Assembly (NCBI RefSeq): GCF_002878395.1
Contig: NC_061115.1
Coordinates: forward strand, 52,154,569 to 52,218,568
Reading direction: 5' to 3'
Origin: Capsicum annuum
Taxonomy: Eukaryota > Streptophyta > Magnoliopsida > Solanales > Solanaceae
DNA length: 64,000 nt
The translations under genes were made by a program, and so were the position numbers. Below the pieces are notes generated by a model that was given only the letters and a program-made list of their open reading frames with translations, made no database searches and was not told the DNA's origin. Shown here piece after piece: positions 1 to 12,083 of the stretch (position 1 is the first letter of the stretch; each line of letters begins with the position of its first letter).

Positions 1-2052
1 ATATGACTTATTAGTCAACTCCCAACATCTATACTAGTCTGACAAGCCTCTAAGAAAATTAATTAAACCAGGGAGCCATTGAGACATGCCACAACTGACT
101 CATACTCAGTTATCAAATGTAAATGATTCCGTGAAACCAACATCAGACATCACGTCCTTAGAATATGAGGACTCACCACAACAGAGAATGTAGACAACGT
201 GCCCAAAGAATCACTATCGAACCTGGAACTGAGCACCTGAATCTACATTCCGAGAAAATATATCCCACATCCAAAGATGTGGGTCAGTACCATGGAAAAG
301 AACCGAGTATATGGAGGTGTATGCAGTTGTATAAACATCATCATCATAAATATTTATAAGAAATATGAAGGATGTATGAAAGACTCACATAGCCCGAAGA
401 AAATCATCATAATCATGAGAGGATGAAATAAGTACAATAACACATGTGAGTCATCATATAATTTGTCAATCACTTTCAGTTCATCAAGAATATCAATTCT
501 CATAATGTAAATATCATTTAAATCTTTCAAAAGAATAACTTTCACAATTCCACTTTCAAATCAATTCACCATTCACCATAGTCATAATGAAACACACAGA
601 CACTAGGAGATCCTATAACCGCCATAAACCATGTGAGCTACATAGAGTCCAACGTACAACCTACTTTGAGGAGAGCCGTCCTATCCTTGTCATCGGAGTA
701 GGACTATCACTATTAAATCCATACAAACTAGTGATCACTATATAAATCAGCCTCAGACTCACTTCTACGGGGGCACATAGTTCTAGGAAAGTAAGGTCAC
801 TTTATACCTCCCACTCAGTGCTAAAGATTTCTCCCAGACTTAGCTCAAATCATTTCAAAGAAAATCCATAACAAAACAATTTCAGTAATATATAAATATA
901 CATCGGGAGACATCATGCTTCCCATCTATCAAAATCAACCACATTGTGGATTTCTTTCACACTCGAATTCAAAACAACTCCATTAATACCAAAAGGTCAA
1001 ATCATTCAAAATATATCAAATATTTAACATCAATGTGCTTATAACACACACGTTTTCAAAAAAACACAATTTCCAATGGGGATTCATGACCCAAATATCA
1101 AAATCATGATAAATATCGTTCAAGATTCATGCTTATATCTCCACACATGTAAATTCATCTTTCAAAATATAAGCATCAAGATTTCATAATAATCATCATG
1201 AGATATGGGTTCATGCTTCAAATTCGTAAAAATCAAATAAAAATCATGCCTTTGTAAAGAAAATTACTTTTGGGCATAAGAACGAAAGAGAGTTCTTGTT
1301 GAAAAATCCCACATACCTTGAATGATGAACTTTAGATCGATACTCATTTTTGAGATGTTAATCATTCCTTTGAATGATGGTTCTTGGAGTTCTTGAATTA
1401 GTAACTTGGAATCTTGAATAAATTTGCAGAATTAATGGTGAACTTTGGAGGTTCTTGAATTTGGATGTAGGAGCTTAGAATTTTCTTTTTGAGGGAATTT
1501 GATGAAATATAATATTTAATGCTTCTAATAGGCTTTAATATAGGGTTTGGATGGATTTTAAGTGAGGCGGAATGACCAAAACGCCCCTAAATATCAAATA
1601 ATTCTCAAATCTATCCTTTGGTGGACTGTTTTGATAGTTTGAAGTAAATCAATGATAACGTTCTACTCTGATATCCAAATTAGATGAAACAAATTTCATT
1701 AGAAAGAGAACTCTCATATATTTCCATTGATATATAGTATCTCACTCAGATCATTGTGTATGAGGAGTTATGATCGTAACAAATTTCATTAGAAAGAGAA
1801 CTCTCATATATTTCCATTGATATATAGTATCTCACTCAGATCATTGTGTATGAGGAGTTATGATCGTTGAAGTTGACCCAAAAATTTACTTTTGGTAGGC
1901 TAAAGTAGATCGACCATAACTTTTTGCTTCGATTGATAAATTGGATGAAACTAATTTCATTGGAAAGAAGACTCGCGGAGCTTTCCGTTGATATATAGTA
2001 GATCACCCAGATCATTATGTATAAGGAGTTATGATCGTTTAAAATAGGAGAT
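1..2052 (-). mobile_element. Partial LTR of a Ty3/gypsy element, cut by the window edge
   Basis: Read on the minus strand this matches, with much divergence, the LTR at 22251-24927. It shares the run of alternating CATAACTCC / GGAGTTATG motifs near the LTR start, the sentence-like segment ending in 'gaccaaaacgcccct' (compare the sequence near 22860), and the 'cctctaag' segment near position 50 (compare 24670). In its own orientation the LTR starts near 2052 and runs off the window at position 1. No gag or pol is visible here. The right boundary is approximate because no clear terminal dinucleotide or target duplication was found. Confidence 0.6.
1688..1867. repeat. Perfect 90-bp tandem duplication (1688-1777 and 1778-1867)
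   Basis: The two 90-bp copies are identical base for base, from 'aacaaatttcatt' to 'gttatgatcgt'. A third, clearly diverged relative lies at about 1945-2037. The unit is the iterated block of the surrounding LTR, so the duplication probably arose by slippage or unequal exchange. Zero differences against an old diverged third copy imply a recent event, or an assembly artefact. Confidence 0.95.
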
Positions 2053-2336
2053 TAAAGTTTTTTGTCTTTCTACTATGTTTGAATTTAACAGTGACTTGAA
2101 GATATAAAAACTTCATCATAAGTTAAAGTTCATTCAGTTGGAGATTAGAAGAACATTAAAAATTCATCGTTAAACTAGAAACAAGTTGTTTAAAGTTTGA
2201 AAACTTTACTGGCAGTATTATAAAATACCAACTATTTATCTATTAGTGATGGAATAATGACCGATGATAACCAAGTCAATGATTAAATGACGAATGATTG
2301 CAAAAACTAAAATTGATATTTCAAGTCATAAAAATG
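2053..2336. other. Unassigned AT-rich stretch between LTR fragment and copia gag
   Basis: No coding motif is visible. By position it should hold the 5' LTR end, primer site and leader of the copia element, but I found neither a TGGTATCAGA primer site nor a match to the copia 3' LTR start. The 5' LTR has therefore probably been lost or replaced. Confidence 0.4.
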
Positions 2337-3100
2337 ATGCTCCTTCCGTGGAACCGATGAAAAATTCAGCAAAGTTTTTTGGTGTGGATTTCAAAAGATG
2401 ACAGCAGAAGATGTTCTTTTAATTGACTACATTGAGTCTAATAAGGTTTATCACGGAAAGTATTCCTGAACTGCCAGAAGAAACTCCAAAAAAAGAATGT
2501 TTTATGGTAACGGAAGTTTCAAAGCACTCAGATTTTTTGTGCAAGATTTATATTATGACTGGCCTACAAGATGACTTGTACAATGTATAAAGTAAAATGA
2601 AAACCTTAAAGAAACTCTGGGATGCATTATAAAAGAAGTACAAAATAGAGGATAGGAGAATGAAGAATTTATAGTTGCAAGAGTTTTGGACTTTAAGATG
2701 GTAGACATTAAGACTATAGTTGCCTAATTCCAAGAATTGCAAGTCATAATCCATGATCTCCTAGCAGAAGATATAAACTTAGCTAATAACTTTATTGAAT
2801 AGATTTAAAATTTTCTTGATACTCACATAACCTTTGATGTAGGTTTGATTGTAAATGAGGCTTTTCATATTGCTGCTTTAATTAAGAAGTTACCACCTTT
2901 GTGGAAAGACTTCAAAAACTACTTAAAGCATAAGCGCAAGGAGATAACTGTTGAAGACCTCATTGTGAGGTTAGGGATTAAAGAGGACAACAAGGCAGTT
3001 GAAAAGAGGTTTTGAGGAAATTTTGTAATAAATGGAGCAAACATTGTGGAAGATAACCTTATCAAATCAAAATACATAAATAAAGCATCACGATAGCAAG
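2337..3100 (+). pseudogene. Copia gag (UBN2-type), decayed
   Basis: This would encode the capsid part of a copia Gag polyprotein. Translation from about 2345 gives a recognisable UBN2/DUF4219-type gag in pieces: a start like 'SVEPMKNSAKFFGVDF', then 'ITESIPELPEE', 'FLCKIYIMTGLQDDLYNV', and further on 'LPPLWKDFKNYLKHK', which precedes the nucleocapsid region. Several in-frame stops and frame changes break it; one early stop is TGA where the family has a conserved tryptophan codon (TGG). It leads directly into the zinc-knuckle segment. Confidence 0.75.
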
Positions 3101-3108
3101 GAAATCTT

Positions 3109-3885
3109 ATGAAAAAGAAGTTCAAAGGAAGTTGTTTTAATTGTGGAAAAGTTAGTCATAGGTCTGCAGATTGTCGAGATTCGAAGAAGAGTAACAAAAA
3201 GGATCAACCAAACATGGCTAAATTCAAAGATGTCGTGGACGATCTGTATGTTGTGCTTTCAGGGTATAATTTGGTTAGAAATCTTAGAAAGTGGTGCATT
3301 GATTCAGGTGTCACCTACTACGTGTGTGCTAATAAAGAACTATTTGCATTATATGCTTTGGATCAAGATGATGAGAAGATATTTATGTCTAACATTGCTA
3401 CTTCAAAGATTGAAGAAATATGCAAGATTTTCTTGAAAATGACATCGGTCAAGGTGGTGACCCTAAACAACGTCCTTTATATTTTTGAGTTGTGAATGAA
3501 CTTAGTTTCTATTTCACTTCTGACTAAGAATGGATTCAAATGTGTATTTATTTATTAAAAAGTTATAATTAGTACGGGAGAAGTGTATGTAGGTAAAGTT
3601 TACCTAACTGAAGGCCTTTATAAGATCAATATAATGAATATTGAGTCAAATAAATTATGGCATGAACGTTTAGGACATGTCAATTATAAAACCTTGCAAA
3701 AACTGATTATTTTTGAAGTTTTGCCTAACTCTGAGTTCAGTAAATTAAAGTGTCAAATATGTGTGGAATCTAAGTATACTAAACATCAATATAAGTCTAT
3801 AGAAAGGAATTTCAATCCCTTAATCCATACAGATATTTGTGATATAAAGTCAACACCATCTCATGATGGAAAAATTATTCCATAA
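3109..3885 (+). pseudogene. Copia nucleocapsid, protease and GAG-pre-integrase segment
   Basis: One frame runs from 3109 to 3885 with only two stops (3493 and 3556). It starts with a CCHC zinc knuckle (CFNCGKVSHRSADC, 3133-3174) that binds genomic RNA. 'WCIDSGVTYYVCANKELF' follows, the copia aspartic-protease active site with D-S-G intact. After the stops comes the GAG-pre-integrase domain with 'LWHERLGHVNYKTLQKL' and 'CQICVESKYTKHQY', which carries the HHCC zinc-binding pattern of the integrase N-terminus. These are standard copia landmarks in the right order. It cannot make a full polyprotein. Confidence 0.85.
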
Positions 3886-4619
3886 GTTTAATGATGATTG
3901 TACTAGATACTGTTATGTTTATTTTCTAAATGATAAGGATGAAAGAATAGATGCATTTAGGTAATATAAAACTAAAGTTGAAAATCAGTTGGATAAAAAA
4001 ATAAAAATGATAAGAAATGATAGAGCTGAAAAGTATGAATCTCCTATTGCGGAGATATATTTGAAAAAATATAATTGTATATTAAACTATTTTCCTATAT
4101 TCACCTCAATAAATTGGGATTGCGGAAAGAGAAAATCAAGTATTAAAGAAAATGATGAATGTCTTAATCATAAGTTTAGCTTTACCACAAAACTTGTAGG
4201 GGGAAGCTATCCTTATAGAAAATCAAATGTTCAATAGAATGCTCCATAGCAGGACACAATTTAATCCATATGAAAAATGAAAAGAAAGGAAACCCAACTT
4301 GAAATATTTCAAAGTATTAGGGTGTCTAGTTAAAGTCCAAGTTCCTAAACCTAAAAGGGTAAAAATAGGATGACAAACTATGGATTGTATTTTCATTGGA
4401 TATGCTACAAGCAGTAAAGCATGTCGATTTTAGTTCATAAATCTGAAAATCTAGATATTTAAGAAAATACGATAATTAAATCAGGCAATACTGAGGTCTT
4501 TGAACACATTTATCTATATAAAACTGGACATGAGCTATTTAATGAAGGGTCTAAATAACCTCAAGATGAACCAATGAAAAATGTACTTAATAATGACAAT
4601 CCAAGGTGTAATACACATT
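3886..4619 (+). pseudogene. Copia integrase core, heavily decayed and interrupted
   Basis: The integrase catalytic core follows the pre-integrase domain but is broken by many stops and indels. Recognisable remnants are 'IGIAERKNQVL' near 4110 (the segment around the third catalytic residue) and 'YFKVLGCLVKVQVPKPKR' near 4300-4360, followed by 'CIFIGYA', which mark the end of the copia integrase. The element is cut at 4619 by the LTR of the nested gypsy element and resumes at 14475. Confidence 0.7.
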
Positions 4620-7013
4620 TGACGCGATCCAACTGGGTGCCTTGTTATAATGGGCATCCTAAGTCCGACCAGGGCCGGAGACCACCCCTGTTACCTAACC
4701 CATCCTCCAGCCGCCTGCACTGAGTTGGCAAAATTTAGAACATGTAGCAAGATAGTGGAATAACTCTCACGAAGACTCTGGGATAAGATCATAACCGTGA
4801 CCGACCCAAAAGAGTCCAACTATCTCATACCAATAATCCAACCATACCAAACAACAGCCATAAACCAGGCAATAACGAAAGATGTTCTGAAACATAATAT
4901 AATTAATCCCAAAATGAAATAGGATGGAACAACCAACAATATCATCCCAAGATGTCAGCCCATCGCTTATTCAATGCCAAGGCTAACACCAATACTGATC
5001 CTGCTCATTCCAACCTATAGAAGTACCACAAAGCCTCTAACCAAAAGAGTAATAAAATCCGGTTGGGACATGCCCCCAACCATAGCCAAAACCAATATCC
5101 AGAAATAAACTAAAATGTCTAAAAGTATCCATAACATGAAATGGAGCCTTCTAAAAGAATTGAAACTCACTACTTCAATCCAAATCTTATCCCTGAGTTA
5201 ATCACTATACAGGAGGAGTAGAACGGTCGGTTACTGTATAACGTGAGTACATAGTCGCTAGTAGACGGGTTAGCTAGTGAACGCTAGCATGATCTCAAGA
5301 TAAGGATAAAATAATGCCATTTAAGAATCCAAGTAATAACCATCCATATGCACACAACCATATATATATACATATATAATCATGCCGGGAAAAAGGATTG
5401 AGTTTTAGCATGTCTTTAAAACCTTTACTTGGGCTATGTAGCTTTGCCTTCCTAAACCACCCATGGGCTAAATAGGTTCTTCTCCCCCTGCAAAAAGAGC
5501 CCCAGTATGGATAGCCATACGACCAGGGAAGAAAAACTTGGGATGACTAGTACATCCCCAAAAATATAGTGTGACATCATGCACATGGTCACCAAAACCA
5601 ACCTCATATTAGCGAATATGAGTTTCCAGTTTTGTTCCCACTGGGACCTCCACCTTCTACGGCTTTGCTACATATCCTACCATTATTGCCCAATAAAAAC
5701 CAATTTCTAAATAACCAAACCATTATCCAGTTATTAATCAAGGCCATCAATAGTGGTATCGTCATACCAATCCCTACTTGCAAGTATTATCCATAGCCAA
5801 CCATATATAGGTTTAAGGGGACTTTTAAGTGCCCTTCCATTTACCATATTAAACCACTTGGGCATTCCATGTTCCCACAATCATAACCATTAGCCATTTA
5901 CCATTCTAAGCTATTTAAACCATGCATAATTCCTTTACCAAGTTGTAAAATAAGCAAGAGTTCCATTAAAAGCATTCAATGCAATGAACATATCTTTATA
6001 AGCATTTTGTCAAACACATTAGAGGCATAATATGACAAAAACCAATCCCAATTAGTATTAACCCTTTTCCATGCAATCCAATTATCCAAAACCACCATTA
6101 ATGAACATAAAAGCATAATTAAAACCATGAGAAACCATAATGAACCATTTAATATCAAAAACCCCATATCATATTTGAAAACCAAAATCACACAACCAAT
6201 AAAATTATGGAAACATTCATAAAAACCATGCCTTATATTAAATAAACAATGATGGAAGAGAACATGCCTTAAACCAAGATGATGATTGAATGAAATCACC
6301 AAGACAAGCCCCAAATCAATTCTCTAGTTGAAACTCTAGCTTTCCTTGCCCAAGCTTTTGAGAGAATTTTAGAGTGTTTAGAAGAGTTCCTAAGTGTTAA
6401 TGAATGGAATAATAGGGTAAATAACCTTCCAAGTAGGTTAGAAGTCATGGGACCTTATTAGGATAAGTGGTGAAATGTCCAAAATATCCCCACTTAAGTA
6501 GCACCAAAATCCCATCACAGGGGTACGACTGACCCACACCAGTTGTACCCTCCAATAGAGTGGTACCCTCCACTCGTATCCTAGCCTTAACCTTTAGATC
6601 CAACACTATCGAGCATATGACTCATCCAAACAAATTGTATTCAAAGCATACGATTTATACCCTTCGTCCATCCCCATGGCAGATTTAGACACTATCTACC
6701 ATATGAGTTGTGAGTATGACTGGTACCCTAGCTTACGGCTCATGGTGAGCCACTTGTACTCATATCAAACCTAAGTAACCAAGTATAAGATTAATTTAAG
6801 GAACCAAATGATCCTTAACCACCAATACAACTCGTAACCCTAAGTCGTATCCATTCCAATAACCAAAATCCATCCCTCCAACCAACATGGCTCATCATAT
6901 GACTGAACCATACTATCTGTACCCCAACATACGTCTTGTACCCTCAAGTCATATTTTGTCCAGATACCAAAATTCCAGGAAATTTTCTAGGGTCCATAAA
7001 TCAAGGTATTTCA
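4620..7013 (-). mobile_element. 3' LTR of nested gypsy element
   Basis: Matches 12084-14474 along its whole length with many substitutions and small indels. In element orientation it starts at 7013 (TGAAATACC) right after the purine run 'gagggagaa', the polypurine tract, and ends at 4620 (...CGCGTCA). The first roughly 500 bp in element orientation (about 6520-6965) are packed with variants of a GTACGAC / GTACCC motif and its complement. Confidence 0.9.
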
Positions 7014-7101
7014 TTCTCCCTCATTAGAAACATTCGTCCCCAAATAATGGATAAGGTAAGGGTAACCACACTCAATATCATTTGCATTATCGAATATATT
7101 T

Positions 7102-7752
7102 CTAATCTTTAACAAAGTTTGAAAACAAAGAGGCAAAGATATTAATCTTTTCTTTAACAAACTCTGAAAATAAAGATGTGTTGAAGACACAAACCTTCCG
7201 CACGAATCCTAGGAGCAGAAAAAAATATGGATATTTGGACTTTATGTCCTCTTTCATTTCCCATGTAGCTTCTTCCACCTTATGGTTCCGCCAAAGAACC
7301 TTAACCAAAGCCACATCCTTGGTCCTCAACTGATGAACTTGCCTATCCATGTTCTCAACCGAGACTTCTTCATAAGACAAAGATTCTGAGATACCCAGTC
7401 CTTCCAAAGGAACAATCGAAGAAGTATTACCAATACACTTCCTCAACATTGAAACATGAAAGACCGGATGAACCAAGCTTAAGCTAGAAGGCAAATCCAG
7501 CTCATAAACAACATTACTAATTCTCTACAAAACCTTATAAGGACCAACATACCGGGGACTGAGCCTCCCCTTCTTACCAACCCGTACTACTCCCTTCATG
7601 GGAGATACCTTGAGAAAAACCTTATCCCCAACATCAAACCCTAAGTCTCTACACCTAATATCTGCATAGGACTTTTGGTGACTTTGGGCAACCTTAACCC
7701 TATCCTGAATCACACTCACCATAGTCTGGTAAACCAAACTGGGACAAAACAA
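7102..7752 (-). pseudogene. Gypsy integrase C-terminal domain with chromodomain-like tail
   Basis: The minus strand gives, in order, 'QSHQKSYADIRCRDLGFDVG' with 'DKVFLKVSPMKGV', 'LSPRYVGPYKVL', then after a short break 'LVHPVFHVSMLRK' and 'VLWRNHKVEEATWEMKEDIK'. These are the GPY/F module of chromovirus integrases and the tail that resembles a chromodomain (W-x(8)-TWE pattern), which in the family targets integration to chromatin. The reading is open in two pieces (7525-7752 and 7102-7494) separated by a frame break at about 7495-7524. Confidence 0.85.
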
Positions 7753-8612
7753 GTCTGCCTTACCAAGCTCAAACCAACTAATAGAAGATCTACACCTCTA
7801 CCATATAATGCCATAAAAAGGTCCATGCAAATACTAGAATGATAGCTATTGTATGCTCAACATATTTGCCACCATAATTAATCACACAAGCTCGAAGCAT
7901 ATCCTCTAATGTATGGATAGTTCTTTCCTCTTGCCCATCTATTTATGGGTGGAAAATAGTACTCGGACTAACCTTAGTCCCCAACCCTCTCTGAAAAAAT
8001 TACAAGAAGTGAGATGTAAATTGCATGCCATGATCAGAAATAATCAAAGCAGGCACCCCATGCAGCTTTAGAATCTCCTAAAGATACAACTTCGCATAAT
8101 CCTCCACTGAGAAGGTAGCCCGCAGTGGCAAAAGCTACGCAGACTTAGTCATTCTATCGACGATGACCTAAATTGAATCATATTAATTGCAAGATTGAGG
8201 AAGACCGGTAACAAAGTCTATATTGATCACTTCCCACTTCCATTCAGGCAAATCAATTTCTTAACACAACCCTCCTAGCCTCATGTACTCAACCTTAACC
8301 TATTGATACATAATGCACTTGGCCACAAAATCGGTCGCATCCCTCTTCATGCCATTCCACCAATAGATCTCCTTGAGATCATGATACATCTTAGTCAAGC
8401 CTGGATGAACAACATATCATGACTCATGCACCTTATCAAAGATCCTTTGTCACAACTCGTTGACATCAGGAACACACAACCTCCTTTTGTAACAAAAGTT
8501 CCACTACCACTGATCTCAAACACCACTACCTTACGCCTACCAATGTCACTCTTTATTTTCATTAAGATAGGATCTAGGATATTCTTCTCCTTAATCTCTG
8601 CAATAAGAGACA
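7753..8612 (-). pseudogene. Gypsy integrase zinc-finger end and catalytic core, decayed
   Basis: On the minus strand 'PGLTKMYHDLKEIYWWNGMK' (near 8345-8405) marks the end of the HHCC region. It is followed by 'NIDFVTGLP', 'IISDHGMQFTSHF' and 'DGQEERTIHTLEDMLRACV' (about 7890-8235). These hold the three acidic catalytic positions of the D,D-E core (D of IDFV, D of ISDHG, E of QEER). The glycine-flanking residue is H instead of the usual R in ISDRG. Stops occur several times, for example in the segment after 'YDSI' and before 'DGQE', so no enzyme could be made. Confidence 0.75.
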
Positions 8613-9433
8613 ATCAAACTACTTCTTGCACCACCACACCACCATTCTTGGAGTCCAAGAGGCAAACTCCAAGATTAGAAATGCGGTGAATATCCTTTAC
8701 CAATTCCCACTTTTCTTCCTCCACATGAGCTAAAATCCACATGGATAACCTGTTAAGAGCATCAGAAACTATGTTAGCCTTACCTGAGTGGTAATGACGA
8801 ATCATATCATAGTCTTTGAGAAGCTCGAGTTATCTCCTCTACTTGAGTTAGCTTTTTCTGAGTAAACACATACTGTAGACTCTTATGATTAGAAAAGATA
8901 TCCACGTGTACACCATACAAATAATTCTGCCATATTTTCAAAGCAAATACAACCGTTAACAGCTCCAAATCATGAGTAGGATAATTTCTCTGATGCACCT
9001 TTAACTGTCTAGAAGCATAGGAAATCACCTTCCCATGCTGCATCAAAACACAACTAAGACGTACCTAAGATGCATCACAATAGACCACAAACCCATCATT
9101 GCCTTCAGGAAAAGTCAAAATTGGAGCCAAAGTCAACTTAATTTTCAAGTTCTCAAAACTCCCTTCACAATCATCCGATCAAGAAAACTTAACCTTTTTC
9201 TGAGTTGACTTAGTCAAAGTAGCAACTATCGATGAAAAGCTTTCCAAAAACCACCTATAATACCTGGCTAAACCCAAAGTGCTCTAAATTTTAGATGGAG
9301 TTGTGGGTCTAGGACATCTCTTCACCACAATGACCTTTTACAGATCCACCATGATCCCCTCACTAGAAATAATATGACCTAATAAAGTTGCAGCATTCAA
9401 CAAAAACTCACACTTGGAGAACTTGGAATACAA
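8613..9433 (-). pseudogene. Gypsy RNase H and RT connection domain, decayed
   Basis: RNase H degrades the RNA strand during reverse transcription. The minus strand shows 'VYCDAS' near 9085, then an open piece with '[20 protein letters not shown]', '[20 protein letters not shown]' and '[14 protein letters not shown]', and then 'DALNRL' near 8740. The later catalytic Asp of the TDHKSLQY motif has become Asn (SNHKSLQY). The connection segment near 9180-9330 is broken by stops. It sits between RT and integrase as expected. Confidence 0.8.
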
Positions 9434-10078
9434 CTATTTTTCCTTTAAGATCTGTAACACCACATAGAGGTGATTAACATAATCCACCTCTCTTTTCGAA
9501 TAGATAAGAATGTCATCAATAAACATAATAATGAAAAGATCAAAGTACTGACAAAAAATCCTATTCATCAGATTAATAAATGTCATTGGAGAATTTGCCA
9601 ACCCAAATAACATTACCAAAAACTCAAAGTTCCCATACCGAATACAAAAAGTCATCTTAGGGATATCCACCTCCGTAATCTTTAGCTAATGATGCCTAGA
9701 CTAAAGATCTATCTTAGAAAAGAACTTGACACCTTGCAACTAGTCAAACAGATCATCTATCCTTGGTAGTGGATATTTGTTCTTGATTATCACCTTGTTC
9801 AACTGCCTATAGCCATTGCACATCTGAAGGGAACTATCCTTCTTGCTCACAAACAGCACCGGTGCTTCCCATAGGGATACAGCAGGACAAATAAACCCCT
9901 TATCCAGAAGATCCTTAAGTTGCTCCTTGAGTTTTCTCAACTCAGTCAGATCTATTCTATATGGAGAAATAGAAATTGGATGAGTGTTCAGAACTAAGTT
10001 AATACCAAACTTTATTTCCTTATCCAGAGGAACACCAGGAAGATTATCCAAAAAGACCTCTGGAAACTCATTAACCAC
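9434..10078 (-). pseudogene. Gypsy reverse transcriptase core, decayed
   Basis: This domain copies the element RNA into DNA. The minus strand shows '[20 protein letters not shown]', '[18 protein letters not shown]', '[20 protein letters not shown]' (9740-10078), then 'GNFEFLVMLFGLANSPMTF' and 'FIMFIDDILIYSK' (9434-9670). The FIDD box, with both catalytic aspartates, is preserved. The roughly 70 bases between the two open pieces carry a frame break. Order and wording are those of chromovirus RT. Confidence 0.88.
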
Positions 10079-10570
10079 TGAAACTGACTAGAAAGAAGGA
10101 CCTTCCATGTTAGAATCTTTAACCTGGATCAACTAATAAAGATAGCCTTTAGAGATTAACCTCCAAGCTCTAAGGCAAGAAATAAATCTCCCCCTAGAAG
10201 CGAAAGAATCACCCTCCCATTCTATAATTGGTTCACCAGGGAACTTAAAGATAACCCTACCTATCTGACAATCCAAGGATACATAACATAAATATAACCA
10301 ATCCATCCCTAGAATAACATCAAAATCCACCATATCCAATTCAAACAGATCCACCAAGGTCTACTTGTCACCAGCAGCGAATACACACCTCCTATAGATT
10401 CTTTTAGCAATAACCGAGTCACCTACTAGGTAGAAATAGAAAAAGGATCTAAAATAACTTTTGAATCAAAAACAAAAGATACAACCACATAAAGAGTCAC
10501 ATAGGAGAGAGTGGGCCCCAAGTCAAGCAAACAATATATGTCATGAGAGAAAATTTGTTACGTACCAATA
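10079..10570 (-). pseudogene. Gypsy retropepsin-like aspartic protease, decayed
   Basis: Near 10500-10550 the minus strand reads 'LLDLGPTLSYVT', the active-site loop of this retropepsin type (family form L-L-D-x-G-A-T-x-S-F), with Asp present. Further on 'LFELDMVDFDVILGMDWLYL' (10300-10357) is the second hallmark, the ILGMDWL flap-proximal motif. The protease would cleave the Gag-Pol polyprotein. Stops lie between the two parts and between this segment and RT. Confidence 0.8.
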
Positions 10571-11890
10571 ATGACATCAGGTGATACCTTGGATTCCTAT
10601 CGGGACTCTAAAGCATACAACTTGTTCCGACCAACACTAGCACCAGGAGCAGTAAAAGAAGTAGATGTCACACCACTGAATATAAGAGTAGAAGATGAAG
10701 CTGTAGGAATCTTATTCACCTCCATAGCAACCTTATTAATCAGGCAATCCCTAAGCCAATGGCCTACGAGGCCATATTTAAAGAATTTGTCCCTTCTTTC
10801 ATTGCAATAACCCCAATGAGGATGACCATAAAACCAACAAAGAAGGCATAAAAAACTGACTGACCTCCACTCTCCTGAGATTGGGCACCTTATGCCCAGA
10901 AATTATCACCACCATGTTGACGTGTACCGTCTGACTAGTAAGGAGCACTAGCAGAAGAAAAGGAACCAGAACTCCCCCACTTCTTTTTCTTCCACTTGCC
11001 ACTATCTCGACCACCCTAAGACTGAGCAACTTCTTGGTCAGAAAATATGTTCCTCTTACCCTGCCTATCTCTAAAATTCGCCTGTTTTCTCTTTTTAGCA
11101 TCCACTTGCTGCATATGAACATTCAACCTAGAGATGTCCATATCTTTAATCAATAAGGAAGTCTTGCTCTCCAAAATTAAATCTCAATTCAACACAAAAG
11201 CAAACTTACTAATTCTTGCCTGCATCTCAGCAACTAAATTAGGAGCATACCTTAACAATTGGTGAAACTTCAAGGCATATTCCTTGACAAACATCCTCCC
11301 CACTTGAGGTTCATAAAATCCTCCATCTTTTCGTCCCTCAACTCTAGGGGAAAGAAATGATCTAAAAAGGCCTTAGAAAAAGTATCCCATAAGACTGATT
11401 CTTCCAAACCACCTTTATCATTATCACACTCCTTATACCATTCATATGCAATCTCTTTGAGCTGATAAGCTGCAAAGTTTACCCCTTCCATATTAGTATC
11501 TTGCATCACCTGAAATATTTTTTCCATTTCATCCAATAAGTCTTGTGGATCCTACTCCGCCTTCACTTCAGAAAAAGTGGGAGGACCCATCTTTATAAAT
11601 TGGCCAACCCTTGTACCCTCAGTAGATAAAGCACCAGTCGCACCCTGCTTAGCCTGAGCAGCGACCATCTGAGCAATAACATAAATAGACTAACAAAATT
11701 CCACATTAGTCACCTCACCTTGAGGAGTACTAGTAGAAATTGGTGGAACTCTAAAACTATCAAGGATAGGACTATGAGATCGAAGATGAACCCCAGGAGT
11801 AGGATGCACCCCTTCAGCATTACCCCTAGATAGGATAGAAGAATTTTCTTATGTTCTAGATCTATGGGGTATGATTTGAAAGATGGATAA
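10571..11890 (-). pseudogene. Gypsy gag with zinc-knuckle remnant
   Basis: The capsid segment is clear at 11270-11536: 'KIFQVMQDTNMEGVNFAAYQ', then 'AYEWYKE' and 'FLDHFFPLELRDEKMEDFMN', the Retrotrans_gag domain. N-terminal text begins near 11880. Near 10745-10800 the minus strand reads 'FFKYGLVGHWLRDC', a CCHC knuckle in which the first two cysteines have become Phe and Tyr. Both losses fit single-base changes from TGC/TGT. Frame breaks at 10800-11122 destroy the rest of the nucleocapsid region. Confidence 0.75.
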
Positions 11891-12069
11891 ACAAGGATAA
11901 GAGAAGATTTTAGGACTGAGACTCCAAGCTTAAAAATAGAATACCAAGAAAGAAAAACATTATTAAATGCCTTGTATCCTTTCCCTTATAAGAGTGACAC
12001 ACTACATACCCCTAAAAGAGACTCTACTCGACACAACTTTGTGGACTTCTAATTGACCATGAACCTAGA

Positions 12070-12080
12070 CTCTGATACCA
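12070..12080 (-). promoter_or_regulatory. Primer binding site, tRNA-iMet type
   Basis: The minus strand reads TGGTATCAGAG, complementary to the 3' end of plant initiator tRNA-Met. It lies three bases inside the end of the 5' LTR at 12084, the expected spacing for priming minus-strand DNA synthesis. Confidence 0.92.
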
Positions 12081-12083
12081 ACT

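Noticed and set aside
165..545. Short open readings on both strands
   Set aside because: They lie in LTR sequence, are compositionally biased (for example a His run) and match no domain.
2053..2340. 5' LTR of the copia element
   Set aside because: No match to the 3' LTR beginning at 16646 and no primer site were found.
10799..11122. Minus-strand open reading of 107 codons
   Set aside because: It is out of frame with gag. The gag frame through this region is broken, and the open frame has no domain.
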